Source of the DNA: Marinagarivorans algicola
GTDB lineage: Bacteria; Pseudomonadota; Gammaproteobacteria; Pseudomonadales; Cellvibrionaceae
Reading direction: 5' to 3'
DNA: 64,000 bases
NCBI RefSeq assembly: GCF_001292705.1
Contig: NZ_LGAK01000003.1
Span: 62,001 to 126,000, forward strand
The translations under genes were made by a program, and so were the position numbers. Positions within the stretch are counted from its first letter, which is position 1. Each line of letters begins with the position of its first letter. The notes under the pieces are model-generated. The model was given only the letters and a program-made list of their open reading frames with translations, made no database searches and was not told the DNA's origin. Of the stretch, positions 47,331 to 56,032 are shown one piece after another.

Positions 47331-47765
47331 CTATTTTTGAACAATTAAAGCGTTAAATAACACATCTTTGACGCCCTCAACGCCATCTTCCTCCATAATG
47401 ATTTTTTGAATTTCTTTCAACACCTCTTGGCGCAATAGCTCTTTACCCTCTTGCGACTCCAGTGTTTCATCAGTTTGGCTTGAAAACAAACGTACCACGT
47501 TATTACGTACATAGGGTAAATGATGGCGTACTGATGCTGCTGCCTCGGAAGTTTCAAGGCGTACCGTCAGGTCAGCTTTAATATACTTTAAGCGCCCCTC
47601 ACCCCCATAATTGACTACAAAAGAAGGCTTAATCGGCAAGTAAATAGCTTTAGGGGCTAGCGCCTCGGGCTCTTCATCTTCAGCGCGCGTCATTTCAGCG
47701 TACGCCATTAAAGGCAAGCCACATAACAAAGCCACTGCGATTATCCTAACCTTACCCACAAACAT
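47331..47765 (-). CDS. FliL-family protein
   Basis: A 144-residue exported or membrane-anchored protein: a hydrophobic N-terminus (about 6-23), an acidic linker, and the FliL core YLPIKPSFVVNYGGEG (about 40-55), then a C-terminal EVLKEIQKII run. I chose the ATG at 47765 because it has a GAGG ribosome site at good spacing. FliL proteins bear on stator and motor function at the basal body. It converges with the FlhB-like gene and completes an orphan flagellar trio. Confidence 0.75.
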   Translation of the reverse strand: MFVGKVRIIAVALLCGLPLMAYAEMTRAEDEEPEALAPKAIYLPIKPSFVVNYGGEGRLKYIKADLTVRLETSEAAASVRHHLPYVRNNVVRLFSSQTDETLESQEGKELLRQEVLKEIQKIIMEEDGVEGVKDVLFNALIVQK

Positions 47766-48013
47766 ATAACACACCTCACTTCAATGACTGAGCCAATACT
47801 TCACATTGAGTGTAGCTCACGTATTTCGTGTGTAGGCCTTGTATTTAGAGGGAACTTTCCTTAGATTAACAGGCTCTTAACGCGCTGATCAATGAATACA
47901 TCCAGTCAATAGTGCATACAATTTATTTATCGCACGGCTCAAAAGAGCGACAAAAAAATCAACCAACATATCAATCAATATTATTGACCCATATTATTTT
48001 AGGAGCTTCTTAG

Positions 48014-48517
48014 ATGCCTACCCTGTCCTCCCGCCAAACGTTTGCCCTTATTGCTGCAGGCTGTTTAGGGTTAATTTTAGCTGGCTTATATATGCAATAC
48101 GCCATGAAGTTAATCCCTTGCGCGCTCTGCATTACCCAGCGTATTTTTATTATTAGCGTAGGTCTTGTGGCGCTGTTTGGCTTTATTCATGCACCAACAG
48201 GCTATGGTCAAAAAATATATGCCGGCCTAGGGATTGTACTGGCCGCAATAGGCGCGAGCTTTTCAGCCCGCCAAATTCACTTGCAAGGTCTACCGGCAGA
48301 TCAGGTGCCAGCTTGCGGTCCCGATATCGCCTATATGTTTGACAACTTCCCCTTAATGGATGCTCTATCGTTACTGTTGCGTGGCGATGGCAACTGTGCC
48401 GAAGTCGCCTTAACCTTTTTGGGCTTAACCATTCCAGGCTGGACATTAGTCGCCTTTGCAGGTTTAGTGACTTTTAATTTGTGGCAGTTTTTCCGCTCAC
48501 CCCAAGTGCCGCAATAA
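48014..48517 (+). CDS. dsbB: Disulfide bond formation protein B (DsbB)
   Basis: A 167-residue inner-membrane protein with four TMs. Both redox pairs are present: CALC (Cys36, Cys39) and Cys101/Cys128 in the second loop. It reoxidises DsbA and passes electrons to quinone. A ribosome site AGGAG precedes the ATG. Its position next to rsd/algQ is as in Pseudomonas. Confidence 0.94.
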   Translation: MPTLSSRQTFALIAAGCLGLILAGLYMQYAMKLIPCALCITQRIFIISVGLVALFGFIHAPTGYGQKIYAGLGIVLAAIGASFSARQIHLQGLPADQVPACGPDIAYMFDNFPLMDALSLLLRGDGNCAEVALTFLGLTIPGWTLVAFAGLVTFNLWQFFRSPQVPQ

Positions 48518-48776
48518 CTTCCAAGCATAAAAACACCACTCGTTACAAGGGCTTTTTATCAATAAAAGCCCCTTGCCCTCTCGCCAACAATCGCCTATCT
48601 TGAGACACAGCAGCACGAATAAACGCTTGGGTTAATTTTGTGTATTCACCACCTTTGTGAGCTATTAAAATACGGCACCGATTCAGTGGCTAGTCTCAAC
48701 GACCTAAGCCGCATAAAGCCGAACAAAGCTTGCCCTGCAAGCACCTAAAACAACCACGGTTCAGGAAGTGAAAATT

Positions 48777-49241
48777 ATGTTAGAAGATTGCAAATCTGCT
48801 CAAGAACGCTGGGGCGGCGTTAGCGAAATCATCGATCGCTGGCTCAACGAGCGCCAAAAATTGCTAGTGGAGTATTGCGACCTCAGTAACACCATTGCCG
48901 ATAAAAACGCCACCGAGTACGGCCCTAAACTGCGTGAAATTTGTCAACTTATGGTTGACTATGTTTCAGCAGGCCACTTTGAAGTCTATGAGCAATTGAT
49001 GCAAGAAGCCAAGGATTTTGACGATACCGAAGGCCTGCGCACCGCCAGTGTTTATTACAAAACCATTGACGGCACTACCGAAGATATCCTCGACTTTAAC
49101 GATAAATATCAAGAAATCGACGACTTAGAAACTCTTAGTACTGACCTCTCCAAGGTCGGCGAGTGGCTGGCAACACGCTTTGAGGCTGAAGATAAAATGA
49201 TCGAAGTACTGCATGTCGCCCATAAAGATCTCGTTGCCTAA
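48777..49241 (+). CDS. rsd: Rsd/AlgQ-family anti-sigma factor
   Basis: A 154-residue helical protein. MLEDCKSAQERWGGV, LIDRWL-like (IIDRWLNERQKLLVEYC) and the later VDYVSAGHFEVYEQL fit the Rsd/AlgQ family, which binds sigma-70 and shifts RNA polymerase use in stationary phase. I chose the ATG at 48777 (the conserved MLE start) over the GTG at 48768; AGGAAG at about 48761 is well placed. It follows dsbB as in Pseudomonas algQ loci. Which of the two names fits best cannot be decided here. Confidence 0.88.
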   Translation: MLEDCKSAQERWGGVSEIIDRWLNERQKLLVEYCDLSNTIADKNATEYGPKLREICQLMVDYVSAGHFEVYEQLMQEAKDFDDTEGLRTASVYYKTIDGTTEDILDFNDKYQEIDDLETLSTDLSKVGEWLATRFEAEDKMIEVLHVAHKDLVA

Positions 49242-49330
49242 TCACGACGATTTTTCAGCAATCGTACAATCTAAAAAGCGCTTTTATGTAACTGAGCTAA
49301 ACTGAAAATACTCATTCAGGACACTCAAAC

Positions 49331-50329
49331 ATGAAGCGCTTTTTTTTCACCTCAACCTTATGGCGTATTGGCCTGTTGGCAGCTGCATGTAGCGCAAGCG
49401 CTTGCACTAAAACACTCAAGCCGGTAGGCCATATCGATATCAGTCAAAACACCATCAGCGTAGGCTTAATCACACCCGACATACTACTACTGGGCAGCCT
49501 TACCCAAGGCACCACAGCGCACACACACAACCTCGAACAACCCAGTTACCTTTGGCGCACAGCTACCCCAAGCAGCCCCATTACCGCGCTCGCTTACACC
49601 CCCGCCAAGCACCAAGCACTCACCGCCAGTGGCAATAACCTTATTATTTGGGATACCCGAACCGGTCAGTCCCTGCATTATCTGAGCGCACCAGCAACGA
49701 TCAACGCCATAGCGATTAACCCAGCGGGTACGCGCGCATTATTAGGGCTAGACAATCATCAAGCACAAGTACTGAACTTAGAGGTAGGCGGCATTGTACA
49801 AACCCTTACGCACAGTAGTCCCGTCCTATCGGTGGCCTTTAACAAGCAATTTATGCTCACCGGCGAAGAAGCCAATAAAGCACACCTCTGGCAATTAGAC
49901 CATAAAGTGCCTATCGCCACACACATACACAATGACGGTGTCACTAAAGTGGGGTTTTCACCCGATGGGCGCTACGCGATTACGGCAAGCCGCTATGATG
50001 AAACTCAACTCCTCGCCCTCAAAAACCCCAAAAAAATCACCCTTGTACACAGTATCCCCCTAAGAGCGATGGCCTTAAAAGCGGGCAAGCGGCTCGTTGA
50101 CTTTTACTTTATTAACCACGCCCAAGTACTCTGGGCTTATAGTGACCACACCGTTGAGCAATATGACATTCAACAATACCGTACTTTAGCAACATGGAGC
50201 ACCGCAAAAAAACAGAGCTTAGGCAAAGACAATTCTGCGGTGGTTGCTTTGGGACAATTCCAAAAAAAGTGGTGGGTCTTGCATTCAAACGGCACACTGT
50301 TTGAGCTGGGCAAACCGCAGCTTCACTGA
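49331..50329 (+). CDS. Exported WD40-like beta-propeller protein
   Basis: A 332-residue exported protein. The N-terminus has a basic start and hydrophobic core ending in AAAC and SASAC, either of which could be a lipid-attachment Cys, so a lipoprotein is possible. The rest consists of WD40-like blades of about 42 residues (for example ITALAYTPAKHQALTASG, then LIIWDTRTG; VTKVGFSPDGRYAITAS). A scaffold role is likely for propellers of this kind; the partner is unknown. It converges with murJ. Confidence 0.7.
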   Translation: MKRFFFTSTLWRIGLLAAACSASACTKTLKPVGHIDISQNTISVGLITPDILLLGSLTQGTTAHTHNLEQPSYLWRTATPSSPITALAYTPAKHQALTASGNNLIIWDTRTGQSLHYLSAPATINAIAINPAGTRALLGLDNHQAQVLNLEVGGIVQTLTHSSPVLSVAFNKQFMLTGEEANKAHLWQLDHKVPIATHIHNDGVTKVGFSPDGRYAITASRYDETQLLALKNPKKITLVHSIPLRAMALKAGKRLVDFYFINHAQVLWAYSDHTVEQYDIQQYRTLATWSTAKKQSLGKDNSAVVALGQFQKKWWVLHSNGTLFELGKPQLH

Positions 50330-50395
50330 GCACCCTGCAAAAGTAACTCTGCAATTGCCATTAGCCAGCATACACAGATGGTAAAATAGCCACCC

Positions 50396-51979
50396 TTAAA
50401 CAACAGTTAAATGCTTGCGTCTAATACCCGTCAACAACAAGACCGCACCGTAAATCACGAATCCCGCAAGGCATAACCCTCCCGTATTGAGCAATCGCTC
50501 TTGCCAAGGTAAATCGGCAAAGCTTGGCAGCCATTGCACACCAAACCATAGCCCCGCACCCATCGCCACACTCGCCAATAGCAACGCAGTAAGAAAGTGA
50601 CGCCACCCACCATTTAAAGTAAACGCGCCGCTCTTACGCAACCCCTGAAATAAGAGCCCTGCATTTAAAAATGCCGAAGCACCAGTGGCCAAGGCCAAGC
50701 CAGCATGCCCTAACTGCCAACCAAAATGTAAAGGCACCACCAAAACAAAATTAAATAACATGTTAGCCACCATAGCAATAATACCAATACGCACAGGCGT
50801 TTTTGTGTCTTGCTGGGCAAAGTAACCACTGGCCAATACTTTAATCAACATGAAAGCGGCCAGACCCAATGAATACGCCATAAGACTCACACTGGCCATA
50901 TTGACATCGCGTTCACTCATCGCACCATATTGAAACAACGTAAATAGTATCGGTTTAGCTAAAATAATAAGGGCCACTGTTGCAGGCAAAGCAATAATTA
51001 ATACACAACGTAAAGCCCAATTTAACGTCGCGCTAAACTGATCAGAGCTTGCCGTATGTTGCCGCGAAAGCGCGGGTAAAATCACCGTCGCAATACCCAC
51101 CCCAAAGACACCTAAAGGCAACTCAGTTAAGCGGTCAGAGTAATACAACCAGCTCACGCTACCACTTGGTAAAAATGAAGCTAACACCGTATCTAACAAT
51201 AAATTAATTTGGCTTACCGAGACACCAAATATAGCCGGTGCCATCAATAATAAAACTTTTTTGACGTGCGGGTCTTGCCATACCGGCCTAGGTTTAGGCA
51301 GCAGGCCTAGCCGTGCCACAAAGGGCAACTGAAAACTAAACTGCAACACCCCTGCCACCAATACACCAAAGGCCAAAGCCATCGCAGGCTCATCCATACG
51401 TGGCGCAATAAAAATAGCTGTCACAATAAGCACTATATTGAGTAAAACTGGCGTAACGGCAGGCACTGCAAAGCGATCAAAGCTATTTAAAATAGCCCCC
51501 AAAAACCCCGTCAACGATATGCAAAAAAGATACGGAAAAGTAATGCGAATAAGATCCCCCGTTAAAGTGCTTTTTACAGGGTTATCCCAATAAAAGCCTG
51601 GGGCAAATATTATCGCCAATACAGGCGCTGCAATAATACCTAAAGCCGTGACAGTTAACAAAGAAACACCTAAGCAGCCCGCCACATGATCGACAAATAA
51701 CTTCAGCGCATTGCCGCCATTTTTTTGCCTTAACTCTGACAACACAGGTACAAAGGCCTGTGCAAACGCTCCTTCAGCAAATAAGCGGCGTAAAAAATTA
51801 GGGATTTTAAAGGCAACAAAAAAAGCATCTGCGCCACTATCAGCACCCAAAAAACGCGCAAACACCACATCGCGTACCAGCCCGAGCACCCGCGATAACA
51901 TCGTCATAACCCCCACAACAGCGCCAGAGCGTAATAAAGAGGGCGCCGCCTTAACAGGTCTTGAAGTATCAGATGACAT
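50396..51979 (-). CDS. murJ: Lipid II flippase MurJ (MviN)
   Basis: A 527-residue inner-membrane protein with about 14 TMs of the MOP superfamily. The N-terminus has the family runs SRVLGLVRDVVFARFLG, SGADAFFVAFKIPNFLRR and LFAEGAFAQAFVPVL. It flips lipid II for peptidoglycan synthesis. I chose the Met at 51979 because the conserved part begins near it. Confidence 0.95.
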   Translation of the reverse strand: MSSDTSRPVKAAPSLLRSGAVVGVMTMLSRVLGLVRDVVFARFLGADSGADAFFVAFKIPNFLRRLFAEGAFAQAFVPVLSELRQKNGGNALKLFVDHVAGCLGVSLLTVTALGIIAAPVLAIIFAPGFYWDNPVKSTLTGDLIRITFPYLFCISLTGFLGAILNSFDRFAVPAVTPVLLNIVLIVTAIFIAPRMDEPAMALAFGVLVAGVLQFSFQLPFVARLGLLPKPRPVWQDPHVKKVLLLMAPAIFGVSVSQINLLLDTVLASFLPSGSVSWLYYSDRLTELPLGVFGVGIATVILPALSRQHTASSDQFSATLNWALRCVLIIALPATVALIILAKPILFTLFQYGAMSERDVNMASVSLMAYSLGLAAFMLIKVLASGYFAQQDTKTPVRIGIIAMVANMLFNFVLVVPLHFGWQLGHAGLALATGASAFLNAGLLFQGLRKSGAFTLNGGWRHFLTALLLASVAMGAGLWFGVQWLPSFADLPWQERLLNTGGLCLAGFVIYGAVLLLTGIRRKHLTVV

Positions 51980-52120
51980 AATATCACTCAAAAAGCAGGC
52001 ATTACGCCACAAACTCACTCATCTCGCAACTTTGCCCACCCTGACTGCACATTGCGATCAACAGTTAAACTAAGGCGCTCCTTGTCAAATACTTATAGTG
52101 GTGATTAAGTCACGCGCGGC

Positions 52121-53317
52121 TCACAACTTTGTATTTAAATAATGAGTAATAAAATTAGGAACAATATCGCTGGCGATAGCGGGCTCGGAATTCGTTAAAA
52201 ATACCATGCCCATGTTTAAGCCACGGTTAAATACAATTTCTGCACGCGCCCCTTCAACCCAACCACCATGATGCACAAAACCATTAACATGCTTAAAATC
52301 AAACGTTCGCCAGCCTAACGCATACTGTGGATTAGTAACGCCATCCCAAGATTTACGCATGTAATGTGCTTTTTTACGTGAAGTTTTAATATTGGGTGTT
52401 TGTATTTCGTTCAGCTGCTTTACGCTTAAAACATTAGCGGCCAGACCTAACTGCGCCTTAAGCCAGATGGTCATATCATTAAGGCTCGCATTAACACCAG
52501 CAGCAGGCGCTAACTGGTAGTAATTTTCTTTTGGTTTTATCGGTTGCCATAATCGTAGCCGTTTATTCCACTTATGCGGCATTGCAATATTTGTATTGTG
52601 TAAAAATGCCTGTAGCCCTAGTGAGCTATCTTCCATACCCAGTCGCACGAATAAATTCTTACTTACCACATGAGAATAGGAAAGCCCAGTCACTTGCTCA
52701 ACAATATCGCCAGCAAGATTGTAAATCACATTTTGGTAGCTATAACAACCTCCCGGCTTACACACAAAGGGCACCCTATCTAACATTTTAACAACATCGC
52801 GATAAGCTACCCCATCTTGTATTAAATTGGTGTACGCATGCGGCATTAATCCGGTTGAATGTGACAATAAGTGCCGAACTGTTAGCTCCGACAGATAGGC
52901 CGTTTTTTGCAATTTAAGCGTCGGGAGGTAAGCACTCACCAATGACTCAAAATCAACAGCCGGCCGCGTTAAAGTACTGATCACCGCCGGTGTAAAGGTT
53001 TTAGAAACAGACGCAATACGAAAGGCTGTATGAAAATCAATAAGGGAGTCCGCTCCAAGGCGACGCACACCTGACACCTTAGAAAAAACAACATCCCCAC
53101 CAATAATAACCGCTAAAGCATACCCCGGAAGCCTCGGCGTAAACTCTTCTTCAAGATATTTTTCAAACACGGTATTAAAGCGCGTAATATGTGTGTTTTT
53201 ATTTTCAATACCTGATGGAATTTTAGAATCTGAATCCACATGCGCACTGCTATTATTGACAACGCATATACAACCTAGCAGCATAATTAATACAGAGCAT
53301 AATCTAGCAGTTAACAT
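52121..53317 (-). CDS. Serine hydrolase (beta-lactamase/D-peptidase family) lipoprotein
   Basis: A 398-residue penicillin-binding-like hydrolase. Its N-terminus carries a lipobox (LLGC, Cys16) if the start is at 53317. Catalytic motifs are SVSK (Ser103, Lys106), YQN (194-196) and HGG toward the end, the class C/EstB-type pattern SxxK, YxN, HxG. It may be an esterase, a D-aminopeptidase or a peptidoglycan-related enzyme; a true beta-lactamase is not supported. It stands alone. The region upstream holds the Pho-box-like site, which points away from it. Confidence 0.8.
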   Translation of the reverse strand: MLTARLCSVLIMLLGCICVVNNSSAHVDSDSKIPSGIENKNTHITRFNTVFEKYLEEEFTPRLPGYALAVIIGGDVVFSKVSGVRRLGADSLIDFHTAFRIASVSKTFTPAVISTLTRPAVDFESLVSAYLPTLKLQKTAYLSELTVRHLLSHSTGLMPHAYTNLIQDGVAYRDVVKMLDRVPFVCKPGGCYSYQNVIYNLAGDIVEQVTGLSYSHVVSKNLFVRLGMEDSSLGLQAFLHNTNIAMPHKWNKRLRLWQPIKPKENYYQLAPAAGVNASLNDMTIWLKAQLGLAANVLSVKQLNEIQTPNIKTSRKKAHYMRKSWDGVTNPQYALGWRTFDFKHVNGFVHHGGWVEGARAEIVFNRGLNMGMVFLTNSEPAIASDIVPNFITHYLNTKL

Positions 53318-53491
53318 AAAACTATTTTTAACAACCTTTTTTATACGAACTAAATCACACACCGCGATTCTTAATCCGTTATTTATCGGGTGCGAGCACT
53401 CAAGCCTAAAGACGGCGAATTCAATATTTAGCGAGAGAAAGTCACCATAGAGTACACCGTCTTTAAGGGTTTTAATATAGCGCCTGCTAGA

Positions 53492-53509
53492 TTGTCATAT
53501 TAACGTCAT
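53492..53509 (+). promoter_or_regulatory. Pho-box-like site upstream of phoX
   Basis: TTGTCAT ATTA ACGTCAT: two heptamers 11 bases apart, close to the PhoB consensus CTGTCAT-N4-CTGTCAT. A further TTGTCAT lies at 53547-53553, on the same 11-base phase. It faces the PhoX-type gene, whose start is 429 bases away with a repeat element between. PhoB control is inferred. Confidence 0.5.
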
Positions 53510-53611
53510 AAAAAAATAATCAAACTGCCAAAAAAACTTCAGCCCCTTGTCATATGGCTAGGCTAACCTAGGCCCACAGGATTTAAGGCCGTACAGGCGC
53601 CTGCGCTTAAA

Positions 53612-53909
53612 AATATTGTAACTATTCAGTCAGACTGAAAAAACTCCCTTAAACGGAGTACTTATGGATTATTTTCTGGGCATTTAAGCCCCCAGACTTG
53701 TAGGGAAAGCAAAGATTACGCGGTGCAGGAGCAAACTGTCAGAGTGCCTAGATAGCCTCCAGCCTCATTAAGGATATGTGAAGGTAGACTGCGTGCCTGC
53801 AATACAAAATTAAACTTTGCACAAGCATAGAGCCATCGATGGCTTGAGCGACCCAGACAATAATTCATGAGTGCCCAATTTCGGTACTTCTAAGTAGTTA
53901 CAAAATATT
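53612..53909 (+). repeat. MITE-like inverted-repeat element, copy 2
   Basis: A 298-bp noncoding element with imperfect terminal inverted repeats: AATATTGTAACTATTCAG at 53612-53629 and CTAAGTAGTTACAAAATATT at 53890-53909. It shares with copy 1 (inverted) the segments TGGATTATTTTCTGGGC (about 53664), CCATCGATGGCTTGA (53833-53847) and CCCAATTTCGGTACTTCT (about 53874-53891). The central 100 bases are not found in copy 1. It lies between the Pho-box-like site and the phoX start. Confidence 0.75.
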
Positions 53910-53937
53910 TAACTTATTATAATGACTGGGTGACACA

Positions 53938-55779
53938 ATGAAACTTAAAGCTCTACACCTCTTAATTGCGGCAGCCGTGCCTGTTGCAACACTTGGCCTT
54001 ACCGCCTGTGGCGATGGTAGCGATGGCGCACAAGGTAAAGTGGGTATTGACGGTAAAGATGGATCAGCCGGTGCTGATGGTAAAGACGGTGAAGATGGCA
54101 AAGGTAAAGTATTAACCCGTTTAGCTACAGCTCCCCTTGGCGCAGAGTTTACCGGTATGTACTTGAATACTGACGGCACCTTCTTTTTAAATGTACAGCA
54201 CCCTAATAGCGCCAACGATATTGCCGATAATACCGGCAAAGTGTTTAACAAGGGTACTGTGGGTGTCATTGTCGGTGCCAATTTTAATAACCTAGGTAAA
54301 ATTGCCGAGCTAGCTGCCCCTATCACCGAAAGCGATAAAGAAGTTGTGCTGAGTGCTGTGGGTCAATATCAAATATTAAGCCAGCAAAATGACGGGGAAG
54401 ACATGAATGGCACCGTTTTAGCCGATGGCAAAACCATGGGCGATATTATTGCTGCTGACGGTACAACTAAAATCAAAAATTCTAATGACCCTGACTTTAA
54501 CGGTGTCATTAGTGATGGCGGTACAGGCTTTTTTGTTTACACCAACTGGGAAGATCGTCCAGGGGGCATGAGCAGAATCCATATCGATAATCTAGATGCC
54601 AACGGCTATCAGACCATTGAACCTGATGGCATGCTAGATTTTTCGAGTGTTAATGGTACCTGGGTTAACTGCTTTGGCACCGTGAGCCCGTGGAACACTC
54701 CATTAACCTCGGAAGAGTTGTACGTTGATAACTCCGCTGAATGGTTTGATGATACCCACTCAAATTTTTCAGGCCAGCAAGCCGTCGCACAATATCTAGG
54801 CTACCCAACCGATGGTAGTGGTCAATGGAGCAACCCTTATGACTACGGTTATATTGTAGAGATTGGCACCAACAACACAGCTACTGCCGCCAGTGTTGCC
54901 AATGTCGAAATGCAAAAACACTTTGTCATGGGCCGCTTTTCTCATGAAAACGCAGTAGTAATGCCCGACCAAAAAACTGTTTTTTTAAGCGATGACGGCA
55001 CAGGTGTTGTACTCTTTAAATTTATTGCAGATACAGCTGGCAACTTAAGTAAAGGAACACTCTATGCCGCTAAAGTCACCCAAACAGCGGGCGTTAAAGA
55101 CCCATCAGAAGCTAGTTTTGCCATTGACTGGATTATGCTGGGGCAAGGAGATAACAACGCATTAGCCAGTATTATTCGTGAGTATGACGGCACGCTAGCC
55201 GAAGCTAAGCATATTAGCGACATGGAAATTAATGCGTGGGCAGAAGCTAAAATCAATACTGATATTGATGCCGATGGCACAATTGCTACATCGCCTTTTA
55301 ACGATGATCGCGTGGCTTTTTTAGAAAGTCGTAAAGCCGCAGTTGCCTTAGGTGCGACAGGTGAATTCAGGAAAATGGAAGGCGTTAACATTAACTATGC
55401 ACTCGCAAGCAGCTGGTGGAACAGCGGCGCTGCTGATGGCAATCAAGCCTATATGTACCTTGCCATGTCATCGTTTGATGCCACCATGGCTGACGACACA
55501 GGTGATATCCAGCTTGATGGCACACATGGTAAATGCGGCGTGGTTTACCGTATGGCACTCAGTAAAGATACCAACGGTAATATCGATGCTACTCATATGA
55601 TCCCGGCTATTGTGGGTGGTCCCTATAATGGCGATCGCTCAACAAATAAGTGTAATATCAACAATATATCAAACCCCGATAACATTGCGATATTAAATGA
55701 TGGTCGTGTACTCATTGGAGAAGATACCGGTAACCACGAAAACAATATGGTTTGGATTTTTGATGACCCCGCTATTTAA
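53938..55779 (+). CDS. phoX: PhoX-family (DUF839) phosphatase lipoprotein with collagen-like stalk
   Basis: A 613-residue lipoprotein (LTAC, Cys24). Residues about 27-56 are ten Gly-X-Y triplets (as in GKDGSAGADGKDGEDGKG), which should form a collagen-like stalk. A long catalytic region follows with PhoX marks: NCFGTVSPWNT with TSEE, GRFSHENAVV, a SDDGTGVVLFKF run, and SNPDNIAILNDGRVLIGED near the end. PhoX enzymes are calcium- and iron-dependent alkaline phosphatases freeing phosphate from organic esters. A Pho-box-like site lies upstream. Whether the metal ligands are all kept needs an alignment; the family also contains proteins of unproven activity. Confidence 0.75.
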   Translation: MKLKALHLLIAAAVPVATLGLTACGDGSDGAQGKVGIDGKDGSAGADGKDGEDGKGKVLTRLATAPLGAEFTGMYLNTDGTFFLNVQHPNSANDIADNTGKVFNKGTVGVIVGANFNNLGKIAELAAPITESDKEVVLSAVGQYQILSQQNDGEDMNGTVLADGKTMGDIIAADGTTKIKNSNDPDFNGVISDGGTGFFVYTNWEDRPGGMSRIHIDNLDANGYQTIEPDGMLDFSSVNGTWVNCFGTVSPWNTPLTSEELYVDNSAEWFDDTHSNFSGQQAVAQYLGYPTDGSGQWSNPYDYGYIVEIGTNNTATAASVANVEMQKHFVMGRFSHENAVVMPDQKTVFLSDDGTGVVLFKFIADTAGNLSKGTLYAAKVTQTAGVKDPSEASFAIDWIMLGQGDNNALASIIREYDGTLAEAKHISDMEINAWAEAKINTDIDADGTIATSPFNDDRVAFLESRKAAVALGATGEFRKMEGVNINYALASSWWNSGAADGNQAYMYLAMSSFDATMADDTGDIQLDGTHGKCGVVYRMALSKDTNGNIDATHMIPAIVGGPYNGDRSTNKCNINNISNPDNIAILNDGRVLIGEDTGNHENNMVWIFDDPAI

Positions 55780-55800
55780 TTAAGCTGCCCGCATAATTAT

Positions 55801-55840
55801 AACAAAGGTATTGGTTAACCCACCAACGAATACCTTTGTT
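55801..55840 (+). terminator. Hairpin terminator after phoX
   Basis: Perfect 12-bp stem AACAAAGGTATT (55801-55812) / AATACCTTTGTT (55829-55840), 22 bases after the phoX stop. Only a short T-rich tail follows, so it may be a partial terminator. Confidence 0.6.
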
Positions 55841-55936
55841 CTTCATGTTGAATATTTTAAAAGCTTGTAGTTATTGAGTGGTATTCATGTGGCACGCTAC
55901 TCTACACGCTCAGATGATCAAACCGATCTTATTGGC

Positions 55937-55965
55937 TTGACGCCATGCTATAAGAACTTTATATC
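55937..55965 (+). promoter_or_regulatory. Promoter candidate for the diheme lipoprotein gene
   Basis: TTGACG (55937-55942), 17-base spacer, TATATC (55960-55965), 67 bases before the start at 56033. Lies after the phoX terminator, so the diheme gene may be expressed by itself. Confidence 0.5.
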
Positions 55966-56032
55966 CCATGCTAACGCTGATGATGCCATCTCATATCTCA
56001 GTGACTTTTTCGCGATTGATTAACGGTTACCT

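Noticed and set aside
48546-48575. Hairpin between dsbB and rsd as a terminator
   Set aside because: The stem has a mismatch and neither strand shows a T run after it.
52121-53317. Beta-lactamase resistance gene
   Set aside because: The SxxK, YxN and HGG motifs fit the wider serine hydrolase family. There is no KTG, and many such proteins are esterases or peptidases.
53918-53923. TATAAT just upstream of phoX as its promoter
   Set aside because: No acceptable -35 lies 16-18 bases upstream, and it would leave an mRNA leader of only a few bases. Possible but unsupported.
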